Shown one piece after another: positions 9,178 through 17,714 of a stretch of 64,000 nt of DNA. How positions within the stretch are numbered: the first letter of the stretch is position 1; each line of letters starts with the position of its first letter. The stretch lies in contig NZ_JACHLU010000010.1 of NCBI RefSeq assembly GCF_014204625.1, positions 62,001-126,000 of the forward strand. The letters run 5' to 3'. The translations under genes and the position numbers were made by a program. Below the pieces are notes generated by a model, which had not been told where the DNA came from, made no database searches, and saw only the letters and a list, made by a program, of their open reading frames with translations. The stretch comes from Gillisella vitis (lineage in GTDB: Bacteria > Pseudomonadota > Alphaproteobacteria > Rhizobiales > Rhizobiaceae).

Positions 9178-10899
9178 ATGAAAACACCGACGGTTTTTGC
9201 GCGGGCGCTTCAGGCCTATCAGTCTGGACACCTGCGCGAATGCTTGGCCTTGCTGGCCCCGCTGCTCAAAAATCCTTCAGTGGACGGCAATACCTTGCTG
9301 GTTGCTGCACAATGCCATGTCAAGCTGGAGCAAAAGCCAGAAGCCGCCGCGCTTTACGCACGTGCCGCAGATGCCCTGCCACAAAACCAGACCATGTTTT
9401 TGCTGATGGCCGCAAGGCTGCTGCATCAGGTCAAAAAAAGCGATCAGGCCCTGGCTCTGGCCAGGCGTGCCGCCGCAACGGGGCCTTACTCCACGGAAGT
9501 TCAAAACACGTTTCGGCGGCTGTTGCGCGCTCAGCTGGCCTTTGACGACATTGAGCCAAGCGATAAAATTCTGCTGGACGGGATGAGATCCAACAATCCG
9601 ATGTTTTTTGCCGTGGATGATCCCTATGAGCATCTTCTGTGGTGCGGAGATGAAGCAATCAACAGCCGCCAGACACGCATGGCAGCAGGCTCTCCCTTCA
9701 CAACAGCATCACGACAGAACCGGCGTGCAGCATCCCATCGTTTTGGCAATAAAATCAGGGTCGGTTATCTTTCCGCTGACTATTCCGATCAGCACCCGAC
9801 CATGCGGCTGTTTCAATCTGTGATGCTGGGACATGATGTGAGTCGGTTTGACATTCATTTGTTTTGCCACACTGAAGCCTCTGTGGTCACCGCAGATCAA
9901 GGCCTGCGCAAGACCTATCCCAATCTGCATGTCATCACCGACATGGATGATAAGGCCGCACAAGACTATATTCGCAGCTTTGAGCTGGATATTCTGGTTG
10001 ACCTGAAAGGCCACACCAAAGATGTGCGCACCGATTTGATCAACCTCGGCCTCGCCCCGTTGCAGGTTGCCTATCTCGGCTTTCCCGGCTCGGCCTATGG
10101 TATTGATTGTGATTATGTGATTTCAGACCCGATTGTCACCCCGGACAGTTCGAAACCATATTATCATGAAAAACTGTGCAGACTGCCGGAATGCTATCAA
10201 GCCAATGACAATCTGCATCGCCCTCTTCCACCCCCGGCCTCTCGCGCATCGCTTGGCCTGCCAAACGACACCTTTGTGCTGGCATCCTTCAATGTCGGTC
10301 GCAAGATTTCACCAGATACGGCGCGGCTCTGGGCGCGTGTGATGACGGTCATTCCCGATTCCGTTTTATGGGTCATGTGCAGCGGCCAGTCCCGGCGCGC
10401 AAATTTTAACGCCTTCATGGAAAAGCAGGGAATTGCATCGGAGCGCATCTATTTTGCCGACGCAGAAACCTATGAAGCCCATATCGCCAGATTACAGGCC
10501 GCCGATCTGGGCCTGGATACTTATCCCTATAATGGCCACACCACTACGTCAGACAAGCTTTGGGCAGGCCTGCCTGTCATAACCTTCAAAGGCAGCAATT
10601 TTGCCTCTCGGGTTTCGCAAAGCCTGCTGACAGCAATCGGTGTACCGGAGCTGGTGGCAGACAGCCCCGATCATATGGTTGACCTTGCTGCCTCCCTCGC
10701 ACAGGACCGACCCCGTCTGAATGCCATTCGTATGAAAATAGCCGAGAATCGCTTTACGGCTCCGCTTTTTGATACGGAACGCTTCACACGCCATCTTGAG
10801 CACGCCTATGGCCTGATGGTCGAGCGGCAAAAAGCCGGGCTGGAGCCAGACCATATCGATGTGCCAGCACGGCCACCACGCCAATCGCCTTTTCGGTAA
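9178..10899 (+). CDS. GT41 (SPINDLY/OGT-like) TPR glycosyltransferase, paralogue 2
   Basis: Protein of 573 residues with the same architecture as the gene at 6989. Helical TPR-like repeats fill about residues 1-165 (SGHLRECLALLAPLL, AAALYARAADALPQN). A GT41 catalytic region follows: RVGYLSADYSDQHPT, DILVDLKGHTKD, LQVAYLGFPGSAYG, RLPECYQANDN, ADLGLDTYPYNGHTTTSD, LWAGLPVITFKGSNF. It starts 3 bases after the small protein stop, and its own stop lies 4 bases from the stop of the convergent DUF2233 gene. Divergence between the paralogues is spread over both halves, so this is an old duplication rather than a recent one. Confidence 0.85.
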   Translation: MKTPTVFARALQAYQSGHLRECLALLAPLLKNPSVDGNTLLVAAQCHVKLEQKPEAAALYARAADALPQNQTMFLLMAARLLHQVKKSDQALALARRAAATGPYSTEVQNTFRRLLRAQLAFDDIEPSDKILLDGMRSNNPMFFAVDDPYEHLLWCGDEAINSRQTRMAAGSPFTTASRQNRRAASHRFGNKIRVGYLSADYSDQHPTMRLFQSVMLGHDVSRFDIHLFCHTEASVVTADQGLRKTYPNLHVITDMDDKAAQDYIRSFELDILVDLKGHTKDVRTDLINLGLAPLQVAYLGFPGSAYGIDCDYVISDPIVTPDSSKPYYHEKLCRLPECYQANDNLHRPLPPPASRASLGLPNDTFVLASFNVGRKISPDTARLWARVMTVIPDSVLWVMCSGQSRRANFNAFMEKQGIASERIYFADAETYEAHIARLQAADLGLDTYPYNGHTTTSDKLWAGLPVITFKGSNFASRVSQSLLTAIGVPELVADSPDHMVDLAASLAQDRPRLNAIRMKIAENRFTAPLFDTERFTRHLEHAYGLMVERQKAGLEPDHIDVPARPPRQSPFR

Positions 10900-10903
10900 T
10901 GGT

Positions 10904-11659
10904 TCAAGGCACATTACCGATCACGGCAATGATCGGTCCCAAAGCATGGGCGCGGTCCATGCGGCCCAAAGTCGGTTCTGCAAGACTGGAAATGGTGCCG
11001 TCGAGAAACAACGCATTGGGTGTCGCCAATTGATCGCGGAAAAACACCGCCATATCATAAAACCGCACCGGCTGGTTGCTCATGGCAAACACCACCTGCC
11101 CTGCCCGGTCCACGCCAACGCCATTGCGAATTTTAAGACTGTCGCTATCGGCCAGAAATTTCGGATGGATCGCCCCGTCAATCACCAGCATGGGGCCGGA
11201 CTGGGTGGCAAAGTCAGGTTGAATGGCCTGATCCAGAAAATGCTGTGTTTCTGCAACACCCGCCTTACCGTCCTTGAGATAGAAGACACCATTGGGCTTG
11301 AGGAAGAAATTACCCCAGCCATCCCCGATTTTCGCAGGCTTGCGGACGACACCATAGCTCACAAACAATCCGACCGGACTGAGATCATCTTCATACATGC
11401 CACCATTCGTGGCAAACAACAGTGTATGCCTCTCCGCCCAAAGCTGCTGAACAAGTGGATAAAAGCCACCCAATGGCACCCCATCTGGAGTCGTATTGTA
11501 AATCCGGATTGTCTGGACGGCCGGATCAAACCGGCAAACACGATAGCTGCCCATCCCTGACACGACATCATGACAAACAGGCTCAACGGGCGAAGCGCGC
11601 GCTGGTATATGCGCCACAGCCCCCGAAAAGATCAGGCCAATGGCCACCTGTCTGAGCAT
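10904..11659 (-). CDS. DUF2233 phosphodiester glycosidase family protein, exported
   Basis: Protein of 251 residues with a likely signal peptide (cleavage near ARASP, residues 20-24). The mature part has family landmarks: YRVCRFDP, LLFATNGGMYEDDLSPVGLFV, GNFFLKPNGVFYL, QSGPMLVIDGAIH and a C-terminal NALFLDGTISS. DUF2233 is homologous to the mammalian uncovering enzyme that removes GlcNAc from a GlcNAc-1-phospho diester. Bacterial members cleave sugar-phosphodiester linkages. The bacterial substrate here is unknown. It converges on the GT41 genes, so any functional link rests on neighbourhood. Confidence 0.8.
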   Translation of the reverse strand: MLRQVAIGLIFSGAVAHIPARASPVEPVCHDVVSGMGSYRVCRFDPAVQTIRIYNTTPDGVPLGGFYPLVQQLWAERHTLLFATNGGMYEDDLSPVGLFVSYGVVRKPAKIGDGWGNFFLKPNGVFYLKDGKAGVAETQHFLDQAIQPDFATQSGPMLVIDGAIHPKFLADSDSLKIRNGVGVDRAGQVVFAMSNQPVRFYDMAVFFRDQLATPNALFLDGTISSLAEPTLGRMDRAHALGPIIAVIGNVP

Positions 11660-11682
11660 CTCGTCCGAATCAACCTCATTTT

Positions 11683-11911
11683 ATAGCATTGTGCCGATTC
11701 CACTTTTCTCACCAAAGCGTGACAGCTTTGGTGAGAAAAGTGGTCGCCGGTTTTCCCGAAATGACCAACGGACATAAAAAACGGTCAGTCTTGTCTGGTT
11801 CAATCTGAACCAGACAAGACTCTCGTCTTGCCAGAGAAAGGCTTTAGCTCTTTCTTTTCCGCATGTACGTTATCGTTTTATTGAGGACAATAAAACGCGA
11901 CATGCTGTAGA
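11683..11911. repeat. Composite palindromic repeat, copy 2 (inverted)
   Basis: This 229-base gap is almost entirely repeat. It opens with tatagcattgtgccgattcc, shared with 221-240. A perfect 19-base stem follows (11700-11718 with 11725-11743), then a 16-base stem AGTCTTGTCTGGTTCA (11787-11802) with its complement at 11806-11821. From 11831 to 11911 it repeats the left module of 5605-5715 in reverse orientation, ending cgcgacatgct. It lies at the right edge of the glycosylation block, so this block is flanked by inverted copies of one module. Confidence 0.8.
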
Positions 11912-11917
11912 CAAACA

Positions 11918-12991
11918 TCACTTAGGCAGCTTGTCGTCCACGCCTTCAACGTAGAAATTCATGCCCAGCAGCGCACCATCTTCAGCCTTCTCGCCAGCCT
12001 TGAGCCAGGGTGTGCCGTCCTGCTTGTTGATGGGGCCGGTGAAGGGGTGCAGCTCGCCAGAGCGGATTTTGGCTTCTGTTTCTTCGGCCAGCTTCTTCAC
12101 ATCATCCGGCATGTTGGTGTAGGGAGCCATGGTCAGGATGCCGTCTTTCAGGCCATCAAAGCTCTGCTGCGACTTCCACTTGCCATCCAGCAATTCCTGC
12201 GTGCGCTTGATGTAATAGGCACCCCAGGTATCAACAATCGCCGTCAATTGTGATTTTGGACCGGCAGCAATCATGTCAGATGCCTGACCGAAAGCCTTGA
12301 TGCCGCGCTCTTCGGCAATCTGCATTGGGGCCGTGGTGTCTGTATGCTGGGTCAGAATATCAACACCCTGATCCAGCAGTGCCTTGGCAGCATCGGCTTC
12401 CTTGCCCGGATCAGCCCAGGTGTTGACCCAGATAACCTTCATCTTGAAGTTCGGGTTGACGGATTTTGCACCCTGCTCGAATGCGTTGATGCCCATCACC
12501 ACTTCCGGAATCGGGAAGGATGCGATGTAGCCAGCCTCGCCTTTCTTGGACATCTTGCCCGCGATCACGCCGAGAATATAGCGTCCTTCATAGAAACGTG
12601 AGTTGTAGGTGGCAACATTTTCAGCCGCTTTGAAGCCGGTTGCATGTTCAAACTTCACCTTCGGGAATTTCTTCGCAACCTTGATGGTGGCATCCATGAA
12701 GCCGAAGGATGTTGTGTAAATCATCTGGCAGTTATCGCGGGCCAGACGCTCAATTGCGCGCTCGGCATCCGGGCCTTCTGGCACGTTTTCCAGATAGGGT
12801 GTTTCGATCTTGTCGCCAAAATGGGCCTGAAGCTCCTGCCGGCCACGATCCTGGGCCTGTGTCCAGCCGCCATCGGTCTTGCTGCCGACATAAACAAAGC
12901 AGATCTTGGTTTTGTCGGCCGCCGCAGCGGCACCCGACATGGACAGAACGGTGGCAACGGTGGCTGCAAAAGCCAGTGTTAGTTTTTTCAT
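11918..12991 (-). CDS. BMP-family (basic membrane protein) nucleoside ABC transporter binding protein
   Basis: Periplasmic binding protein of 357 residues, PnrA/BmpA family. The start at 12991 gives a textbook signal peptide (MKKLTLAFAATVATV, cleavage after GAAAA); the longer frame to 13045 overlaps the permease gene and lacks a signal. Conserved features are KICFVYVGSKTDGGWTQ, ERLARDNCQMIYTTSFGFMD, NVATYNSRFYEGRY and DILTQHTDTTA. Homologues bind purine nucleosides. It is the distal gene of a minus-strand operon with two permeases and a dual ATPase, so purine nucleoside uptake is the best inference. Confidence 0.9.
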   Translation of the reverse strand: MKKLTLAFAATVATVLSMSGAAAAADKTKICFVYVGSKTDGGWTQAQDRGRQELQAHFGDKIETPYLENVPEGPDAERAIERLARDNCQMIYTTSFGFMDATIKVAKKFPKVKFEHATGFKAAENVATYNSRFYEGRYILGVIAGKMSKKGEAGYIASFPIPEVVMGINAFEQGAKSVNPNFKMKVIWVNTWADPGKEADAAKALLDQGVDILTQHTDTTAPMQIAEERGIKAFGQASDMIAAGPKSQLTAIVDTWGAYYIKRTQELLDGKWKSQQSFDGLKDGILTMAPYTNMPDDVKKLAEETEAKIRSGELHPFTGPINKQDGTPWLKAGEKAEDGALLGMNFYVEGVDDKLPK

Positions 12992-13028
12992 GATTTCCCC
13001 TATTGGTTTGCAGGAATGAAATACTCGT

Positions 13029-13946
13029 TCAGCGATCTGGGACAAACGGCTTTCCGAGTGAAGCGGGTGTGTTGATAAGCGTTGTACGTCGATTTTGCGA
13101 TATGATCACCAAAACAACGATGGTGGCGGCATAAGGCAGAGCCGATAGAAATTGCGAGGGCAGACCGACCCCGAAAGCCTGCGCATGGAGCTGGCCGATG
13201 GTGACGGCACCAAACAGATAGCCGCCCGCCAGAACCCGCCATGGCCGCCATGAGGCGAACACCACAAGCGCCAGTGCAATCCAGCCGCGACCTGCAGACA
13301 TATTTTCTACCCATTGCGGCGTATAGACAAGCGATAATTGTGCGCCAGCCAAACCGGCACAGCCGCCGCCAAACAGCACGGCAAGGTAGCGAATATGAAT
13401 GACCTTGAGCCCCAGCGTATGGGCAGAAGTGTGGTTGTCGCCAATGGCCCTCAGCATCAGCCCTGTGCGGCTTTTGAACAGGAACCAGCTTACGCCGATC
13501 ACCAGCGCAATCGACAAATAGAAAAATACATCCTGAGCAAACAGCAGTGGCCCAAGGAAGGGAATGTCTGACAGAAGCGGAATGTCGATGTTCGGTATCC
13601 GCACTCCGGGCTTGCCCACAAAACTTTCGCCCAACTGCCCCGAAACCCCAAGCCCCAGAATGGTCAGGGCAAGTCCGGTTGCCACCTGATTGGCCACCAG
13701 TGTCAGCGTGAGAAAGGCAAAGAGCAGTGAAAATATTGCTCCGGCCGCCACGCCGCCAAGAATGCCCAGCACCGGAGAGCCGGTTGAATAGGACGCGGCA
13801 AAGGCACCAACGGCCCCCATGATCATCATGCCCTCAACGCCAAGATTGAGAACGCCGGCGCGTTCTGTCACCAGCTCACCCATGGCCGCAATAACCAGCG
13901 GCGTGGAGGCCGTAATGACGGTTAAAAGAATAGCCTCCAGAATCAT
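13029..13946 (-). CDS. Nucleoside-type ABC transporter permease 2
   Basis: Permease of 305 residues with about eight to nine hydrophobic segments. It belongs to the branched-chain-type permease superfamily used by BMP-family nucleoside importers. Landmarks are MGELVTERAGVLNLGVEGMM near the N-terminus and a conserved loop TGLMLRAIGDNHTSAHTLG. It overlaps the permease gene upstream by 4 bases (13943-13946), so the two subunits should be made together. It ends 37 bases before the binding protein start. It resembles NupQ; exact substrate is inferred from the operon. Confidence 0.9.
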   Translation of the reverse strand: MILEAILLTVITASTPLVIAAMGELVTERAGVLNLGVEGMMIMGAVGAFAASYSTGSPVLGILGGVAAGAIFSLLFAFLTLTLVANQVATGLALTILGLGVSGQLGESFVGKPGVRIPNIDIPLLSDIPFLGPLLFAQDVFFYLSIALVIGVSWFLFKSRTGLMLRAIGDNHTSAHTLGLKVIHIRYLAVLFGGGCAGLAGAQLSLVYTPQWVENMSAGRGWIALALVVFASWRPWRVLAGGYLFGAVTIGQLHAQAFGVGLPSQFLSALPYAATIVVLVIISQNRRTTLINTPASLGKPFVPDR

Positions 13947-15040
13947 GGGGAGCCTCCGCCCAGCGCAGAGCGGGCCTTTGTCCAGACAATTCTGATCTTG
14001 TAATAAATCAGCGTGTCGCAGGAAAGAACGAAAAATAGCAGCAAGCCCTGAAACACACGGGTGACCTTGTCAGACACGCCAATGGACAATTGTGCGGCCT
14101 CACCACCCAGATAGGTCAATGCCAATACCAGCCCTGATGCCACAATGCCAATGGGGCTGAGACGCCCGAGGAAGGCGACAATGATCGCGGTAAAGCCATA
14201 GCCCGGCGAAATAGACGGCTGCAAGTGACCAATGGAACCGGAGACTTCGGCAATTCCGGCCAGCCCCGCCAAAGCTCCTGAAAACATCATGGAAAACCAC
14301 ACCATACCCCTGGATGAGAATCCGGCGAACCGTCCGGCCCGCTCGGATTGTCCCAGAACGGTCACTTCAAACCCCTTCATGGTGTAGCGCATCATGAACC
14401 AGACGATGAACGCGACAACAATGGCAATGGCAATTCCCCAGTGGGCGCGCCCGGAATCCGGCCAGATTGCTGGCAAAATTGCTTCCTCGACAAAATCGCG
14501 GGTTTGCGGAAAGTTAAACCCTTGCGGATCGCGCCATGGGCCGCGCGTCAGATAATCCAGCAGCAATTGCGCGATATAAACCAGCATCAGGCTGCTGAGG
14601 ATCTCATTGGTGTTGAACCGGGTTTTCAGCAAGGCTGGAATGGCCGCATACAGCGCCCCGCCAACCATGCCCAGAAGGAGCATCAGCGGCAGCAGCAAAG
14701 GGGAGTGCCAATCGTAATAGATCACCGGCAGATAACCGCCCATCAAAGCACCGGCAATAAACTGGCCTTCGGCACCGATATTCCAGTTGTTTGAGCGATA
14801 ACAGATGGAAAGGCCAACGCCAATCAGGATCAGCGGAGCCGCCTTTATCGCCAGCTCATGCAAAGACCAGACCTCGGTGAGCGGATCGATAAAGAAACTG
14901 TAGAGCGCAAAATATGGATCTTTGCCCATCAACAGGAACATGAGACCGCCAAACACAAGGGTCAGCGCCAAAGCCAGCAGCGGCGATACAAAGGTGAAAA
15001 ATCTGGATGCGCTTGGGCGCTTCTCAAGCTCAATGCGCAT
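13943..15040 (-). CDS. Nucleoside-type ABC transporter permease 1
   Basis: Permease of 365 residues, paralogous in fold to the one at 13029 and forming the second half of the transmembrane dimer. Landmarks are YRSNNWNIGAEGQFIAGAL and TRFNTNEILSSLMLVYIAQ. I chose the ATG at 15040: GGAGAG stands 6-7 bases upstream, and the start overlaps the ATPase stop by 11 bases. The longer frame to 15067 runs further into the ATPase and has no better site. It resembles NupP. Confidence 0.9.
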   Translation of the reverse strand: MRIELEKRPSASRFFTFVSPLLALALTLVFGGLMFLLMGKDPYFALYSFFIDPLTEVWSLHELAIKAAPLILIGVGLSICYRSNNWNIGAEGQFIAGALMGGYLPVIYYDWHSPLLLPLMLLLGMVGGALYAAIPALLKTRFNTNEILSSLMLVYIAQLLLDYLTRGPWRDPQGFNFPQTRDFVEEAILPAIWPDSGRAHWGIAIAIVVAFIVWFMMRYTMKGFEVTVLGQSERAGRFAGFSSRGMVWFSMMFSGALAGLAGIAEVSGSIGHLQPSISPGYGFTAIIVAFLGRLSPIGIVASGLVLALTYLGGEAAQLSIGVSDKVTRVFQGLLLFFVLSCDTLIYYKIRIVWTKARSALGGGSP

Positions 15041-16592
15041 TTGCGCTCTCCAAACCATGCATTCCACCCATCAGCAGACCAATTTTTTCCCGCGTCATCA
15101 GGTGGGCCGGATAGGCTTGGGAAAGCTTGCCCTCGGAGATCGCTGCAATGGACGTTGCCACTTCGAAAATTTCATCCAGATCCTGACTGATAATGACAAC
15201 AGCAGAACCATGCTTGGCCAGATTGACAAGCGCCTGCCTGATGCGGCTGGCAGCACCGGCATCAACGCCCCATGTGGGCTGATTGACAACCAACACATCC
15301 GGTTGCCGATCCAGCTCTCGGCCCACGATGAATTTTTGCAGATTGCCGCCCGAAAGTGATCCGGCAAGCGGATCATCGCCGCTTTTGCGCACATCCATTT
15401 CAGTGCAAATTTCGCGGCTGACGTCGCTTAGCGCCCGTCGACGAACAAGCCCAAGCAGGCCACCGACAAAACGCCCCTGATCCGAGCGATGCCGCGCCAG
15501 AAGCAGGTTTTCCGACAGGGAAAGAGTGGTTATGGCTGCATGGCCATGGCGCTCTTCCGGCACAAAGCTGGCCCCCAGCAAACGCCGCTCATTAATACCG
15601 GATTGCCCGACGGATTGACCACAAATCTGGATCGAATCATGATTGCGCACCCGGCATTCACCCGAAAGGGCATCAAACAACTCGCTCTGGCCATTGCCCG
15701 CCACGCCGGCAATGCCAAGGATCTCGCCTGCACGCACGCTGAGAGACACAGACTTCAGCGCCATGGCAAAAGGGCTGCGCGGCGCAACACTGAGATCGAC
15801 CACAGACAGCAGTTCTTTACCAAATTCCGGTGCCGTTTCCTGCGTCACCTCCGCCACGTCGCTGCCAACCATCATCCGCGCCAGCGATGCTGCCGTTTCA
15901 TGAGCAGGTTCGCACGCCCCCACGACCTTGCCGTGGCGCAAAATTGTCGCACGGTCGCAGATGCGCTGAACCTCATCCAGACGGTGGCTGATATAAAGTA
16001 CAGACCGGCCTTCGGCCTTCAGTTGGTTGAGGGTTTCAAACAGTTTGTCCGCCTCTTGCGGGGTCAGCACCGAGGTTGGCTCATCCAGAATAATCAGTTT
16101 TGGATTTTGCAAAAGGGCGCGCACGATTTCAATGCGCTGGCGCTCGCCAACCGAAAGGTCTGCAACATGCGAGGCCGGATCAAGCGGAAGCCCATAAGCG
16201 ATCGACAGCGCCCGCGCCTTTTCGGAAATATCAGCGATGGAGACAGAACGATCCAGAGACAGCGCAATATTTTCAGCAACAGTCAGAGCTTCAAACAGGG
16301 AAAAATGTTGAAACACCATGCCAATGCCAAGCCCGCGGGCTTGCGCAGGTGTTGCAATCTGCACGGCATTTCCGCTCCAGATGATGTCTCCGGCATTTGG
16401 CGCAAGAACACCAAACAGCATTTTCACCAGAGTGGATTTGCCAGCGCCATTTTCGCCCAAAAGCGCATGGATTTCACCTGCGCGAATATCGAGATCAATC
16501 TCGTCGCAGGCTGTGAAAGACCCAAACCGTTTCGTCAACTTCTGAACAGAAAGCAGCGAAGGCTTCACCGCTTCTTGACTATGCGACACCAT
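15030..16592 (-). CDS. Nucleoside-type ABC transporter dual ATPase (NupO/RbsA-like)
   Basis: Protein of 520 residues with two fused ABC domains. Domain 1 has Walker A GENGAGKST, signature LSVGERQRIEIV and Walker B LIILDEPTSVLTP. Domain 2 has the degenerate Walker A GVAGNGQSE, signature LSGGNLQKFIVGREL and VLVVNQPTWGVD, where the usual acidic residue is replaced. This asymmetry is normal for the family. The ATG at 16592 is preferred because AAGGAGGC precedes it; a frame from 16607 would place that site inside the coding region. It is the first gene of the operon. Confidence 0.92.
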   Translation of the reverse strand: MVSHSQEAVKPSLLSVQKLTKRFGSFTACDEIDLDIRAGEIHALLGENGAGKSTLVKMLFGVLAPNAGDIIWSGNAVQIATPAQARGLGIGMVFQHFSLFEALTVAENIALSLDRSVSIADISEKARALSIAYGLPLDPASHVADLSVGERQRIEIVRALLQNPKLIILDEPTSVLTPQEADKLFETLNQLKAEGRSVLYISHRLDEVQRICDRATILRHGKVVGACEPAHETAASLARMMVGSDVAEVTQETAPEFGKELLSVVDLSVAPRSPFAMALKSVSLSVRAGEILGIAGVAGNGQSELFDALSGECRVRNHDSIQICGQSVGQSGINERRLLGASFVPEERHGHAAITTLSLSENLLLARHRSDQGRFVGGLLGLVRRRALSDVSREICTEMDVRKSGDDPLAGSLSGGNLQKFIVGRELDRQPDVLVVNQPTWGVDAGAASRIRQALVNLAKHGSAVVIISQDLDEIFEVATSIAAISEGKLSQAYPAHLMTREKIGLLMGGMHGLESANAH

Positions 16593-16782
16593 GCCTCCTT
16601 GTCTCATACAGCATCATGCCTCTGGATCGAAAGATATAAACAAGTAACGTCCAGAGCATACATCGCCGGTACTCACCACAACAGACTTCTCATTTTCTAT
16701 TGATAGCGACTTTGTCGTAACGCACAACCGCCATATCGACTATTTTTTAGATGCTGCCGTATTTCCGGGCAGCGACGCGCAA

Positions 16783-17508
16783 TCAATGGCGGCCAAGCTT
16801 TGGAAAAAGCTGTAAAATGCCTCCAATAACATAGAGATAGATGCCAGTTGCGATAAAGGGTATCAACACGAAAGACGGTGTGGAAAAATCCAGAAGCAAG
16901 GCATACATGCCCAATGCACACCACAGCAGGAAGATTCCAAGATTGAGCACCCGCAGCCGCTTGACGCGGACGGGATGCAGGAAATTGATCGGCAGGAATG
17001 TCAGGATAACCGATACCACCACCACAATCATGGCTGTTGTGGCTGAGGCATCAATCACAAACAGGCTGAACACGATCATATTCCACACCACCGGAAAGCC
17101 GGAGAAGAAATATTCTTCGGTCTTCATGCCTGTATCCGCATAATAAATCGCACTGGACACGACAATCATTCCGGCAGCAACAAACGACCATGTCTGGCCA
17201 ATCATGCCACTTTGATAGAGCGCAAAGGCTGGCAGCAACACATAGGTGACGTAATCAATGATGTTGTCGAGGGTATCGCCCGACCAGTTGGGCAGGACCT
17301 CCTTGACCTTCACCTTGCGCGCGATTGGTCCATCAATGCCATCGACCAGCAAGGCCAGACCCAGCCACCAGAACATGCTGGAAAAATCTTTGTCTGCGGC
17401 CGCAACAACGCCAAGAAATGCCAGAAACGACCCTGATGCCGTGAGGATATGCACGGAAAAGGCGCGAATCTCCGCATAGGGTACACGCTTATAGTTGAAA
17501 ATCTTCAT
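16783..17508 (-). CDS. pcs: Phosphatidylcholine synthase Pcs
   Basis: Inner-membrane CDP-alcohol phosphatidyltransferase of 241 residues that condenses choline with CDP-diacylglycerol to give phosphatidylcholine. The CDP-alcohol motif DG-x2-AR-x8-G-x3-D-x3-D is present: DGIDGPIAR, then SGDTLDNIIDY (about residues 57-87). Around eight hydrophobic segments are visible. The Pcs route is typical of rhizobia, Brucella and relatives and needs exogenous choline. The choline or betaine transporter at 2343-5564 is a possible supplier, but that link is inference. It stands alone; about 190 AT-rich bases separate it from the ATPase gene at its 3' side. Confidence 0.93.
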   Translation of the reverse strand: MKIFNYKRVPYAEIRAFSVHILTASGSFLAFLGVVAAADKDFSSMFWWLGLALLVDGIDGPIARKVKVKEVLPNWSGDTLDNIIDYVTYVLLPAFALYQSGMIGQTWSFVAAGMIVVSSAIYYADTGMKTEEYFFSGFPVVWNMIVFSLFVIDASATTAMIVVVVSVILTFLPINFLHPVRVKRLRVLNLGIFLLWCALGMYALLLDFSTPSFVLIPFIATGIYLYVIGGILQLFPKLGRH

Positions 17509-17714
17509 GGTTCGCCGGTATTTGTCCCTATGATCGGTTGGCGCGATATTCGCCGAATTGCTTTCAAATGCAACCTTTCAAACGATGTCTTTGCAATTTC
17601 ATAAAGTAACACCCAGATTTTTATCGATAATTTTGGCCTGAAAGACCTGCGCCAATTCGGCCCATGGATTTTACCCGGCTCCGGCGCTACATTACATGTT
17701 CAATATCAAGGAGC

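Noticed and set aside
15489-16703. A 404-codon plus-strand open frame
   Set aside because: It is the antisense shadow of the nucleoside transporter ATPase, whose motifs are clear on the minus strand.
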